Source of the DNA: Diadema setosum
Taxonomy: Eukaryota; Echinodermata; Echinoidea; Diadematoida; Diadematidae
NCBI RefSeq assembly: GCF_964275005.1
Contig: NC_092704.1
Coordinates: 13,142,871-13,206,870 of the forward strand
Direction: 5' to 3'
Length of the DNA stretch: 64,000 nucleotides
Shown here: positions 11,038 through 23,115 of the stretch, piece after piece
How positions within the stretch are numbered: the stretch's first letter is position 1
Layout: the number at the start of each line of letters is the position of its first letter
The notes under the pieces: generated by a model
The model's input: the letters and a program-made list of their open reading frames with translations, nothing else
What the model was told of the DNA's origin: nothing
Databases searched by the model: none
Position numbers and translations under genes: made by a program

Positions 11038-11163
11038 TCATTTTTTTTTTCTGCATTGATAATATGTGATATTCGTAGAAGTGCCATTACATGTATTGAC
11101 TATGGCATAATATGATTATTTCTACGCCAGATACTGCCTTCTTTACATGTAGTTTATAATATA

Positions 11164-11600
11164 ATGAATCACATGGTATATCTAATATTCTTGTTTATAT
11201 TCTTGTTTAATACCTTTAAGTTTTATTATGTTTGTTTTATATTAGTATTGTCTGGGGCAAATTATTTGTTGAATAGGCCCCAATTGTTCTTTCTTTCCTC
11301 TTTCTTTAAAACACAACATAATATAATATTATGTAATAATGCCAATTATGTAATATGTGTTTGCCATCATGGAAGTAAAAATCGTATGGCTTTGTATGTG
11401 TCTGTTGTTGCAATACATACACCTGTATTATGTTTCTTTTTCCTCTTTTTTATGATTTTCTTAATATTACGATTGCCAACTGAGTTCACTGTATCTCTTT
11501 TTTTTTATTGCATATACTTTGGGAATTCATATCTAATTTGTGTTCTGCAGAAAAATGAAATAAATTTTGAAATGGACCCAATTGAATTGAATTGAATATT
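11164..11600 (+). mobile_element. Possible LINE 3' UTR remnant
   Basis: A very AT-rich stretch ends in AATGAAATAAATTTTGAAAT, then GGACCCAATTGAATTGAATT. A GGACCC element followed by a short (AATTG)n tail resembles LINE 3' ends elsewhere in the window (52014-52090). There is no RT remnant to confirm it. An open frame of 143 codons here is low-complexity and hydrophobic and is not credible as a gene. Confidence 0.3.
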
Positions 11601-11808
11601 ACTCTTGCGGTTTTTGGCATATTGCTTGATCTGTTAGATTCAGAAGTCGTACCTTATCTATTGTGACAAAGATGTACCCTGGTGACTCTCTTTTTTATTT
11701 CACATCTGCATCGTGCTGAAATGATTCAGAATTTTAAAAGAAGACGGGAGATAGAAAGAAATGGAGATATTCAAATTCATGAAATTCTTCCGTCGAGATG
11801 CTTTCATT

Positions 11809-12167
11809 GCAACTGATTGACAAATTGCCCTGCATCGACGTAAATAAGCATTGAATTGATCACTGTTTTAGTAGTAGCCATGATGAAAAATCATGGGCGT
11901 ATACTCGAGCGGGATTCGAACCCACGACCTCCTGATCACCGGACAGGCGTCATCTCCACTAGACCACCGAGCTTAGAACCAACACTTGCTGTCGGGCGAA
12001 AGCTCGGTGGTCTCGTGGAGATGACGCCTGTCCGGTGATCAGGAGGTCGTGGGTTCGAATCCCGCTCGAGTATGTACGCCCATGATTTTTTATCATGGCT
12101 ACTACTAAAACACTGATCAATTCAGTGCTTAATTACGTCGATGCAGGGCAATTTGTCAATCAGTTGC
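11809..12167. mobile_element. Head-to-head dimer of a tRNA-derived SINE (palindrome)
   Basis: Two SINE copies face each other. The right copy reads GCTCGGTGGTCTCGTGGAGA (A-box region), GTGGGTTCGAATCCC (B-box), CCCATGATTTTTTATCATGG (a small hairpin), then the tail to GTCAATCAGTTGC. The left copy (11809 to about 11975) is its inverse. The centre at 11976-11999 holds AGAACCAACACTTGC. Arms are about 165 bp and nearly identical. Both arms keep intact Pol III box consensus. Single copies lie at 41717-41910 and 41980-42633. The left flank ATGAAATTCTTCCGTCGAGATG is also shared with other copies. Confidence 0.9.
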
Positions 12168-12370
12168 AAGGGAGATATTGATTGGAAGGAGAGAGAGAGA
12201 GAGAGACGATGAGTGTGTTTCTTTGTTTTTTTCTGTTTTCAATATAATTCAACTTTTCAAATGGATGGATATTATAAAAATGTAGGCCTATACATGTACA
12301 CTACCATGACTACGGAGCAAGAATATCCCAGCCAATGGAATGAAGGTTACGTTGCGTCCTTTACGCGAAA

Positions 12371-12523
12371 TAAGGGAGCTTTAGATTTTAGACGCGCGGA
12401 CGTTCAAAGAGAAAAAAACATGATCTGAGCGTGCGCAGTAACTTGATCCGCGCTACTACGCACGCTCAGATCATGTTTTTTTCTCTTTGAACGTCCGCGC
12501 GTCTAAAATCTAGAGCTCCCTAA
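12371..12523. mobile_element. Foldback MITE with ~64-bp arms
   Basis: The left arm 12371-12435 and right arm 12459-12523 are inverted copies with one internal mismatch and slight end drift. They run from AGGGAGCT through GACGCGCGGACGTTCAAAGAG to GATCTGAGCGTGCG. The loop of about 23 bp is 12436-12458. There is no coding potential. Arm identity suggests a recent insertion or conversion between arms. Confidence 0.9.
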
Positions 12524-13553
12524 TAACACCTGACTAGTCAGTTCCTCTTAACAATAAAATCAGCACGAATTTAGTACATGTATCAAGTTTCAAAGCCTTC
12601 TGCTCAACGCTATTAACCCTTTCTATGCTAAAGAGTCAAATGTGCTCAAATTTCACACACAAAAGTATGTGCAGGTATTATGATGTGGCAAGCAGAGGGT
12701 TAAACTGAGAACCAAGGTGATAAATACAGGTCTGTAATGATTCAGTAATATGCTTACAATAATCTTGTACAATGACGTGTAGGGAATAAATAACAAAACG
12801 TATTTAAGGAGTAATAACTGATGTCTGAACATATAGGCTTTGTTATTTGAAAAATACATCAACCAGAAAAGAGAAGATCAAGCGGAGGAAGGGGGAATTT
12901 ATGACGTAGTGTGTCGTAAAAGGAGGCGCTTCACATTCTGAAATGCCCGTTTCATGAAAAGATTCATAATTGGCAGTCATCGAAGAGCCTTGAAAACAGC
13001 AGAGACATACGTAAGTAGTTTCAATCCACAGTAATGATTGAAATCTCTAGAACGATCGATATATTAAATAGTATCAAATACGTTATCCCGCAGCATCGAA
13101 CTTGCTTGCTGTTCAGTCCAGTATGATAACCTGTTAATTCTTATCTGGCACCCGGAAGCTAAGCACCTCATTGTGTCTAGACTTTCAGCCTGGTAAAACT
13201 TGGTTTGAATCCGGAGCGCGTTGTTTTTAGGATATACTCCATAAACTATCTCTTGGAGAACGTGCAGAAAAGAAAAGTAGCAGTCAAGGGAATTATTGAC
13301 TTTAGCCTATCATTCACTGCTACAGCCCCTGGTTACGGCAAACATAATCATCTTTATCTTTTGGAGAGTATTATACTGAAATAGACAATTGACTTCACTG
13401 TATCGCTTGTATACCTATCATAATATAGTCATACCTCGTTACTTTTATGTCGCATTGAAAAAATGAAACAAACTTTGATGTGAATTACATTTAATCTAAC
13501 TACTTTTGCCTAGATTATCCGACTCTCCATCTATCATTTCTTCCCTCTCCCTC
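12524..13553. other. Intergenic, no gene recognised
   Basis: AT-rich DNA without exon-like frames, repeats of note or RNA genes that could be recognised. Confidence 0.5.
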
Positions 13554-13655
13554 GCTGTCTGTCTGTCTGTCTGTATGTCTGTATGTACAGTATGTATGTC
13601 TGTCTGTCTGTCTGTCTGTCTAATTCATTCTTTTATGCCATGCCCCCCCCCCCCC
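13554..13655. repeat. (CTGT)n microsatellite and C13 run
   Basis: Imperfect CTGT/CTGTATGT repeats run 13554-13622. A run of 13 C follows at 13643-13655. Confidence 0.95.
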
Positions 13656-13882
13656 TTCATACTCACCTGTTACTTGGCTTTCGGTTGTTACTATCATGAT
13701 GTTGTGTAGCATGGGAGGAAGAAAATTGTACAGCGTAATCGGAATCGATGACAGTGATGCTACTAAAGGAACTTTTTTCTTCTTCTTCTTATACACAGTA
13801 CCTTCATGGCCGTTCTCGAGATGTGAAAAGTGTTATTATGTGACTGAACATTCGCCGAGACTAAGGAATATGATTCCTTTTT

Positions 13883-15230
13883 ATGCCTCCGCCACGAAGT
13901 GGTGCCGGAGGCATTATGTTTTCGGGTTGTCCGTCCGTCCGTACGTACGTCCGTACGTACGTCCGTACGTACGTCCGTCCGCTTTCGTTTACGCGATAAC
14001 TTGAGTAATATTTACTGGAATTTTACCAAACTTGGTCCAAGTATGAAGTATGATGGGGCAACGATTTGATAAGATTTTGGGTGAAATCGGCTAAAGGTCA
14101 AAGGTCAAAGGTCAAGGTCAAATCATGAAATTGTATCCGTTTACGCGATAACTCAAGACTGTATGGAGCAAATTTCACCAAACTTTGTTGGAGGATGATG
14201 TATGATGGGACAATTACTTGAATAGTTTTTCAGTGAAATCGGACAGAGGTCAAAGGTCAAAGATCAAGGTCAAATCCTAAAATTTATCTGTTTATGTGAT
14301 AACTCAAAACTGGATAAAGCAGCTTTCACCAAACTTGGTCCAGGGATGATGTATGATGGGACAATTAGTTGAGTAGATTCTAGTGACATTGACAAGAGGT
14401 CAAAGGTCAAAAGGTCAAGGTCAAATGCTAAAAATGTTGCTATTTCCCCCATATCTATGCAATGCTAGCAGTTATTTTCTTGAAACTTAGTGTAGACATG
14501 TACTACTGCGTAAGGATTCTCCAGAGAGAGTTTCATGTCATAAGGTCAGAGGTCAAAAGGTCAAAGGTTAGGTGAAAATGTTTCAATATCACTTTTCTCC
14601 CAAATGGTTCAATGTATCTTCATGGAATATGGTACATATGCATGTACTGACTGGCAGGGATTATCTAGGGAATTTAGGGGTCATGGGTCAATAGTCAGGG
14701 GTTCAAAGGTCAAGGTCAACTCCTCAAAATGTTACTGCTGTATTTTCCTCATACATGTATACTAGTATATGCAATGATTGCATTATTAGTTTTAAAAGTG
14801 TTTGATATATGTACATGTATTACTTGATGGAGATTCCTTGGAAATGTCTAGCCAGAAGGTCAAAGGTCAAAGGTTAAGGGTCAAAGGTCAGGTTTAAATG
14901 AAAAAAAAAATATTTTGTACTGTAATTACACTCTTTTTTCATACCTTGAAAATTAAACTCAATGCATAAACTTATAATAAGGTCGGTCAGAAGTCAAGTA
15001 AAAATTTTCAATTCCCCAAATATGTGTACCTGCACTCTTTAATAGACAATTATAGCAAACCCAGTTCGTGGAAAGTGAACATTCAAGATATTTCTGACAA
15101 ACCTGTTATTTCGATATTTTGCCAGTTATGTGAAACTGTCATCACACATTGTCAAGACATTGTACTATACACCTATTGGGAGAATCATGCATTATGGCGG
15201 AGGCATCAGTCGCCGTAGCGACATTTCTAG
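13883..15230 (+). mobile_element. Helitron-like non-autonomous element with ~130-bp internal subrepeats
   Basis: The left end is a hairpin, ATGCCTCCG...CGGAGGCAT (13883-13914), followed by a (GTCC)(GTAC)n stretch. The body repeats a ~130-bp module: TTTACGCGATAACTC, ACCAAACTTGGTCCA, GATGATGTATGATGGGACAA, then GGTCAAAGGTCAAGGTCAA. Modules begin near 13985, 14137 and 14280, with degenerate ones after. The right end has ATGGCGGAGGCATC, a hairpin GTCGC-CGTA-GCGAC (15209-15222), and ends CTAG (15227-15230) followed by T. A hairpin a few bases before a CTRR end is the mark of Helitron 3' ends; the 5' end lacks a clear TC start, so the class is tentative. Confidence 0.65.
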
Positions 15231-15255
15231 TTTAAACATTAAAAACAAGTGTGTT

Positions 15256-15258
<3 letters not shown>

Positions 15259-15313
<55 letters not shown>

Positions 15314-15327
15314 TAATAATAACAATG

Positions 15328-15373
<46 letters not shown>

Positions 15374-15393
15374 TAATAATAATGATAATAATA
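15259..15393. repeat. (AAT)n microsatellite
   Basis: About 135 bp of AAT/ATA repeats with a few C and G interruptions. Predicted open frames over it (poly-N, poly-I) are artefacts. Confidence 0.97.
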
Positions 15394-16341
15394 TGTGTTT
15401 GGACTTTCATTCTTTCATTCATTTATTTATTCATTCACCTTTTTTTCCATTTCCAACAGAAACATGTAAATATTTTACAGAAATTTAATACATAAATTAC
15501 ATCACAATGCATAATAAAAGATAAGTTTACAGAATATTTTAAGTACACGGAAATGCTGGAAATGGGGAGGAATGCTAAAAAGCAGTGCTTGTGGAGTGCA
15601 TTCGCCCCACACGTAATGCCTTCATCATCATGTGATTATGTTAAGGATGGAATAAGAAATTCTCATCAAAGATATAACTTAAACACCCTGTTTAACGGGG
15701 ACCCAATTAAATGCTATTTAAGGTAGCTTACCACGTTTCCAACCATAAAACTGACCCGATTTCGCTCAAAGAGTCGCTATATAGTTTATATACCATAAAT
15801 GTCATTCTTCAACACTACAATAATAGTAATAGAAATAGTAATTGTCCTCCATGTTTAAAATGTATTATACGAGGTAATAGGCCTACTTTAACTCGAACAC
15901 CTTGAGATTCACACGCTTTCACGAGGGTGGCAGGGTTAATGTCTTGACTTGGACTGCGGTTATGTGTATAATATGTCAGCTATATAATATTTTATGTCAT
16001 GTACGTGGGGAAGAATATCATACAATAAATATATACATGTGTCTGAAATGCATCGGGTTATTTATGTTGGTTCAGCTAATATCCTATATCACTCATGTGA
16101 TAAGCATATTCTTGAAAGTAAAGCATTCAGCATGTAGAACATTACACGTTACTCACCTAGTGTGTACATGTGACACGTAATGATTACACAATTCAGTGTT
16201 TTCCTTGCTTGGTTAATAGGAACACGATAAGTCATACGAACAAACATACAACAAACAAGTATTAACTGATTATCAAATATGGTAAATCAGCGACAGTCAT
16301 TCAGGGGTGTTACCGTTCAATCGTATCTAGGCCGATGGCCG
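15394..16341. other. Intergenic, no gene recognised
   Basis: AT-rich, with short frames of no recognisable similarity. Confidence 0.45.
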
Positions 16342-16709
16342 TTAAAGGTACAGTTTACCTTTGGGAGCAGTGATTTTAAACATTTTCGAGTTATCACATT
16401 TGATGCTTTAAATCAGTTGTATTACAAAACATCCTATCATATAAAAGATTTGCAATAAAATCTAGAATTTAGGGAGATATCACTGTGTTTCTCATTAAAC
16501 CATAACTGTAGACGGTTTAGTCTAAAAACAATTTTACTAACTATTGTTCACATTTTGTAAATTTAACAATACTTAACATTGATAATCCCGATTATTATTA
16601 TTTCTTTTTTACAGTGGTTGCTCTATGACTAACTCACATCTTAGAACTATTTTGAAGCATTAAAGCTGGGTTTTTTGTTTTATCTGCAAATGGTAAATTA
16701 TGCCTTTAA
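16342..16709. mobile_element. TTAA-flanked MITE (second family), complete
   Basis: TTAA lies at 16342-16345 and 16706-16709. The left end AAGGTACAGTTTACCTTTGG and inverted right end AAGGCATAATTTACCATTTG form imperfect TIRs. It is 368 bp with no coding capacity. A truncated sibling lies at 17691. Confidence 0.82.
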
Positions 16710-17690
16710 AGGAATTACCGAGAACTATGAGTATACTAAACCGGACATTATAAGGCATTGAGCTAGCCGTTTATCTCAGCTTTTAAGGGGTTCATGCGTC
16801 TGTTGTAATGAAGGAAAAACAGATCATCACAACTCTTTGAGGCTGAAGAGGGGCTGAAATCAAACACAAACGTGAACAGTAACAATCTGCGTTAGGATAT
16901 TTTGTTCAAGTAGCATTCTGAGATTCATGTGCAATGCTAAGATTAGCCGCAGCATTATGTAATCGTGAATTGTGTACTTTTTTTTCCTGCTCCTTGCTCA
17001 TTGTAACAACATTCCTGTGTCATTTCCGCTTGGATTCATTTATGGAAAATAAGATTGATGACCTGATTACAGAAAAATCAAAATCGAGTTCAAATTACTC
17101 GTATATTCTGCTCTCTCATAATTGAGTGGTTTCGTATGTTTATACATTTAGTTACATTCTGCTATACAAGAAAATAAAAGTATTTTAAGGTGCCCGGGAT
17201 ATTTAGTCGAAACGTTGCTTTGTGTTATTACCTATCATAATTGCAGGAAGTCGTATGTGACTGCCAACTTGAAATAATAATTTATTACACCTGGTAGTCA
17301 CTGAAATTACTGCTGTATCTACGAGTTAACGAGATACAAGGAGTTGTTCGTTGTGTTTTAATCCATCGTGAAACAAAATCCAACTTGTATGATGAGTAAA
17401 TCCATGTGATTTCCGAATAAGCTATATACGGCTTGATTGGCCAGGGGCTCCGAAGCTGCCCCCCCCCCCCCCCCTTCTTTCCAAACGTATGTTCATGTTC
17501 CGATTGTGGCAAGTTCCGCATTTGCGATCATTTCCTCGTTTTCGAGAACCAGTCAAAGACATTTAAGAAAACAAGTCTATATAGGGAAATGTTTCGGATA
17601 ACTTTGATAAGAGCAAGATGGAACTAACAGAAAGCATAAGTTTCATTAAAGCCCATTGCCTCCTAGTTTTCATAATCACTCGCGTTAATC
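16710..17690. other. Intergenic, no gene recognised
   Basis: AT-rich DNA between two MITEs of the same family. A run of 16 C occurs at 17459-17474. Nothing else is supported. Confidence 0.45.
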
Positions 17691-17942
17691 TTAAAGGTAC
17701 AGTTTACCTTTGGGAGCAGTGTTTTTAAAAATTTCGAGCTATCACATTTGATGCATATAGAATATGTGTAGGTCAGTTGTATCGCAAAACATCCTATCAT
17801 ATAAAAATTTTGCAATAAAACCTAAAATGTAGGGAGCTATCACTCTTTTTCTCATTAAACCATAACTGTAGACGGTTTAGTCTAGAAACAATGTTATTAT
17901 AACTATTGTTCACATTTTGTATATTTAACAATACTTAACATT
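17691..17942. mobile_element. Truncated copy of the 16342 MITE
   Basis: It is about 90% alike by eye to 16342-16600, from TTAAAGGTACAGTTTACC through CATAACTGTAGACGGTTTAG to AACAATACTTAACATT. Homology then stops, so the right part with the second TIR is missing. Same orientation as the complete copy. Confidence 0.85.
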
Positions 17943-19744
17943 CGGATCGGTCTGTATGTTCAGAAGGTATTGAATTTTAGTACCATCTTCTTTCAGTCAA
18001 TAACTTCAGCAATATTGCCATAACCTTTACAATGCCGGTACCTTGACAAATTGTTATTGTGATAAAAAAGAAGAAATTGGACCCTATCACAAAAATAACT
18101 TGTCTCAAACAATACTGTCACCAAATCAGACCATAACAGATCTTTAAAATATTAAACATCATTATTTGCATTGTTAAATTGACAAAGTGTTTGATGCGAA
18201 GTATGTAATTCTACTTGCCCATGTCATTATCAAAGAGGGAATGGATGAATATTTTGTGCGCCAGCGAATTGGGGAGTAGACGCGAGGGAGACAGTGATTA
18301 TGACTGTGCATAATTTACCCCATGACGCATTTCAGTTGTTTCATAACATGTGGAAATCTAAAATTCATAATTTTCTTTTGTCAAGATCGAGCTCAATGAA
18401 GCATTCAATTCTCTACCAGTTCGTTTCAATGCCTTACTCAGAAATATCTGCTAGAGAATTATGTCATCTCACTGGACAACTGCTGGCGAGTAATGACATA
18501 CTATAAAATAACACTTCTGACCCAGAATTGTTACTGCAATATCTGACAATTACAAAATTCTGCATGAAAGCTACTGGTAATCGTCTGCTGCAATATTACG
18601 GAAGCCAGAATTCTACTGCTCTCCTGTTTTGGTGGACAAAGAATTCTCTGCTGTTTATATGCCAGAACTTCACTTGTCAACTGGACGTGAACGTTACGGG
18701 AAACATCACGAAATTTGGGGGGGGGGGGGGGGGGTGAGGGAGAGGTTGCATTTTCGAAAGTTGAAGCGCTAGCTATAGAATCCAAGGATGTATTTGCTCG
18801 CCTTATACTACCTCGTTGCTAGAAGCCAAATCAGGTTCAAGGCAAGCCTATCAGTTTGCACTGATCTGCCTGTCGCCGCGTTTACAGGAAGATCTGTCAT
18901 GGAAATCCGTGATGTACCCTGTTAGTGGTTTTTGTTTGGTGATTTGGTTTATCCCCTCCCCCCCCCCCCCTAACCACGGTGTATATTTCAACATGACTAT
19001 GTGTCAGTTTTTGTATTTTCTGATTTTCCCCGTATATTCCCATAACGTCATATTGATCAGAACATCTAATTCGGTAATTGGTATAAGTAACATCCACGTC
19101 ATCTGATTCCAGCTTCTCTTTTTCTCCCTTCTTCTTCTTCAAAAAAAAAAAAAAAGAAAAAAAGATATCTATAAATGTTTACGATTTCTCTCTATCACAT
19201 TTCATTGATTTGTAATAATGTAATTAAAAGTGATAGCATTTGTTTTTTTGCAAACGTCTTCCATTTATTTGCATAGTTCATACTTTCATTACCTTAAGTT
19301 CCAGCATTCTTTTCCTAAAGGTTGTTTCTGAGAGAATTCGAGACTTTGATACACAGCACGTGGAAGTAGAGAAATATAATGGCCTACAGAGCAAAATGAA
19401 TGTGATATAGGATGTGAACACAAGAGACTCGTTCCTGCTTACAGCCATGACAGCGGAAGATCGAGAAAGCACTTGCTCATCAAATTTCTTCTGATTGAAA
19501 AAAAAATGACAGAAAAATAAAATGAAAGAGATAAAATGTCAAAACACGACACTTAGCACAGGCAGAGAAGGATCACATCCCGTCTATATATTTCTTGATG
19601 ATATGCCTTTCAATACACCTGTCTTCAGGTCTAAAGGCCATAAAATCATCTACCCATACCATCGTCAGCTTATTATAGCCCCGACTCCTATATCTCTTCA
19701 GCATTCCTCTCCGGGTGTATACATCTCCTCCTACGTGGATTCCT
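17943..19744. other. Intergenic with long homopolymer runs
   Basis: No gene recognised. It holds G18 at 18717-18734 and C13 at 18958-18970. A run of 15 A lies at about 19141-19155, after a (CTT)n stretch. Confidence 0.5.
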
Positions 19745-19905
19745 AATTATTCCTCGCTGAAATAAGTTCTAAATCCAAAACAGTAGGTGATAGGACTTTT
19801 GGAAAAAATGGCACCATCATTATGGAACAATCTCCCCTCAGCATTAGATATATTACAGATTTGAATAAATTTAAATTTGTGGTGAAAACTTATGTTTTGA
19901 TATTG
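19745..19905 (+). mobile_element. Decayed LINE ORF2 C-terminus (CR1/L2-like)
   Basis: The frames together show the usual end of a CR1/L2-type ORF2: SKSKTVGDRTFGK in one frame, MAPSLWNNLPSA in a second, and ITDLNKFKFVVKTYVL back in the first. The xLWNxLP signature and terminal FKxxxKTxL are typical of this clade. At least two frameshifts separate the pieces, so this is an old inactive fragment. The upstream reverse transcriptase is not visible. Confidence 0.65.
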
Positions 19906-20386
19906 TTAATCATGACAGGATTATATGTAAACATAGTTTAGTAAATGTTTGGATGATTTTGCTTCCATGCGTACACGCATAGAGACTATCCTATATGGTA
20001 TCATGCGTTCCCAGAACTGATTATTATCATTATTGTTATTATTACGAAATATGTCGAAGCACTGTATAAAACATACACTATCGTTATAACAAAGTCCTTG
20101 GGATCTGCAGTTTTCTTTCCTTATATCGAGATTTCGTTGTAACCGAACAATATTAATACAGTATGATGATGAAAACATGCAAGCCACATTGTATGTTGTT
20201 TAGTGAATGCTAGTCACACTCTGAAGAGTAATGTTAAATGCGGTGGTTTCTCATTAATTTGGTTTCAATTTTACATCTATACAAGTGAGGGCATAAGGTT
20301 GCATGTACTTTCATTCGCGTGTTCGTGCTTAGTTTGAAAACAATGTAAGAAAATAATAGTTTAGGATTCAGTTACAGTTATTGCAA
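19906..20386. other. LINE 3' flank and intergenic DNA
   Basis: The first part may be the 3' UTR of the LINE remnant. There is no gene. Confidence 0.4.
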
Positions 20387-20943
20387 AGGTTTGTTTTTCG
20401 AAAGGTCCTCATTCCAAAAGGTTGGCTATTTCAAAGATTCGTTATTCCGGAGGTTTTTTAGTCCGAAACTGAAATAAGGTTCGTTATTCTGAAGGTTCGT
20501 TCTACCGAAGTTCCGTTACTCCGAAAGGACGTAATTCCGAAAGCGATCTACCGTGCATTATTTCGAAGATTCGTTAATCTAAAAATGAAATAAGGTTTGT
20601 TAATCAAAACAAGAAAAAAATTGTTTTTCCGAAGAATTGTCAAGCCGAAAACGATGCAAGGTCTGTAATTCTTATACGATTTGTTAGTGTACTCACCTTC
20701 TGGTTGTTCTTGTTGTTGTTGTTGTTGTTTTTATTCACTTTCGGGTTAACAAACCTTATTTCATGTCTGGATTGACGAACTTTAGAAATATCGAACCTTC
20801 AGAATAATGCAAGATTAATGTTCGTAGTAACAAAGCCTAATGCGTTTTCGAATTTACTAACATCTTATATACTGGAATTTGTGTGTTTCGGCGCATATCA
20901 AACCTACGGAATAACGAACCTTATTTCATTTTGAGTAAACATT
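20387..20943. mobile_element. Foldback element built from GGTTCGTTATTCCGAA repeats
   Basis: The left half (20387-20650) holds many degenerate copies of GGTTCGTTATTCCGAA and GAAATAAGGTTCGTTA. The right half (about 20740-20943) holds their inverse, for example CGGAATAACGAACCTTATTTC near 20918. The two halves can pair as a clustered foldback. There is no coding potential. Confidence 0.75.
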
Positions 20944-21430
20944 CATTATAAAAACGAAAGTTCTCATCGAAAACGATGGATGACACAGAACCCACGCATG
21001 ACGATTTCTATTTAAACACATTGAAATGTCAAAGGTTATTTCTCCCACTCAGAGACACTATGTAATTATTTGTTCTGCTATGTAATTTCATAAGCAATCC
21101 GCATTTCGTTATGATTCAGCACATCAAATTATTGTTATATTTTTCTTTGTCAATGACACTCGGAAATAACTTCGCTAAAACGGTTTCGTTGTAAGCAAGT
21201 TTTGCCACACAGACTTTAATGATGATCATTTTGGGATCTGAGTTTTTATTTCAAGAAACCTTAATTATGATTAAATTTTACTTCGTTGTGACGAATGTGA
21301 CGAAATTTCGTTATGATATCGTGTTCGTTGGAACGGGAGTATACACTATACATGTGTTTTGAACGGCGACAAGAGATATTATTTATGTAAATTTTCGAAT
21401 GACGCTGAAGTAATACAGTTGAATGAATAT
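20944..21430. other. Intergenic, no gene recognised
   Basis: AT-rich. Nothing beyond short frames. Confidence 0.4.
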
Positions 21431-21506
21431 TACACACACACACACACACACACATACACACACACATAAGAACATATTAATATAATCAATTATGTATATA
21501 ATCTGT

Positions 21507-21540
<34 letters not shown>

Positions 21541-21562
21541 TTGTGTGTGTGTGTGTGTGTGT
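21431..21562. repeat. (CA)n and (GT)n microsatellite pair
   Basis: (CA)n runs 21431-21467 and (GT)n runs 21504-21562 on the same strand. The two tracts are complementary and could form a hairpin. Confidence 0.95.
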
Positions 21563-23115
21563 AATGTGATGTGACCGTGTATCACAAAAACCGACAGATA
21601 GTCGCACGACTTGATTTTCCGTGCGGAACAGGTGAAAAGGGAAACCTAATATCAAATTTTTTATTTGTATGTTTTCTGAAAGAGCAAGGGATTCTCTTCT
21701 TCAATATATTTCTAAAGTTACAACTCATAAATCGAATGGGATAATACTGGTTTTGTTTTTTGTTTTTGGTGGGTTTTTTTCTGAAACAATATTTTTTTTT
21801 TCGGTCTAACCGATGCTTCCTCAGATTAACCGATTCGGTGCACTATAGAAACCCTTCCAACACGTTTCACTTTCAACTATAATAACTTTTGAAAGGATGA
21901 TGTTATACGTTGAAAGTTGGTAGTGGTCATGACTGATATAATGTACTTAATGATATGTAACCTTTCAGTTTAGTTTAGTAATCCCTTAATATAGTGGTTG
22001 TCATGGAGTTTATATCCTGTTCTTTGTTCCATTCATTGCTTACAGCACATCTTGGTGAAATTACGTACTTGAAGCCCCTTTCCTCACTACACACTTTTCT
22101 ACAATGTGTACTTTCTTCCCGTTAGCGAGTTCGGTTTGGAGAGTCTATTTGTATTGACTATAATCTGTCATGTCTTTTTAAAGTCTGCTTCGTTTAGAAT
22201 CCACCCTCGACTAAAAAACAAAACAAAAAAATCCACCCCGACCCCCCCCCCCCAAAAAAAAATAAATAAATGAAATGAAATGAAATAAAAAAAAAATGCA
22301 GTTGTTGAAGCTACCATCCTGAGGGGCTATTTTTTTTTTCTTAATGATCATATCCTTTTTTCGCAGTTAATGTGTAAATGTGTTACTGTGCATTTTATAT
22401 TTATCGGTTTTTGTTTGTTGTTTTTGTTTTTGTTTTTGTCTGCTCGAATGTAATGAAAACCTTACATTTTAGCTCTGACATAGTTATAAACCTTTATTTT
22501 TTCGTGAGTATATGAATAATTAAGGAGACATTTGGAAAGTCCATGAAAATTGCTTTATTACAAAGGTAAATTATGCACCCTGTATCAAAGGTGAAAAAGA
22601 GACAGAATACTTCTTTGCTTGTAAAAGAAACAGAAAAAAATCGTGATGAGCTAATTATGTATTCTTATTTACTTATTTCCCTCCGTAGTGACTGGAAAGT
22701 GAGGTTAATACCTTTTTTTTTTCAACCGTTAACCTTTTAACCTAACAGTTAACCTGGATAGCACGTCCCTGTCTCTTTCATATAAAATATTTTGTTTAAA
22801 GACATATTGCAGAGTACAACAAGTCAAAATGCATTCTTGTATAACATGGAAAGACACTTGACCTAAAACTCCTCCATATTACAAGAGGATATCTGCCTTT
22901 CTCTATCATTGCCAGGGGAATGTGTACTTTTCTTTAAAAATTATCTAATTCCCTGTATATTTTTATTGTTCTTTTTTTGTTGTTCGTGGAGTTCCCATCC
23001 AAGAGAAGACAGCTCATGAATTCAACCAAAAACTTTAAACAGTCAGTATAGATTTTAATAGATCGTCTGTTTCTTTCTTGCATTTTAGAGTGATTTAGTA
23101 ATCGGTATATATATA
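21563..23115. other. Intergenic, no gene recognised
   Basis: AT-rich with a C12 run at 22242-22253 and several T and A runs. No exon supported. Confidence 0.45.

Noticed and set aside
11164-11595. 143-codon hydrophobic frame
   Set aside because: Very AT-rich, phenylalanine-rich low-complexity product, ending in a LINE-like tail. Not a credible membrane protein.
15130-15495. 121-codon frame with a long poly-Ile run
   Set aside because: It is the (AAT)n microsatellite read in one frame; the other frame gives poly-Asn.
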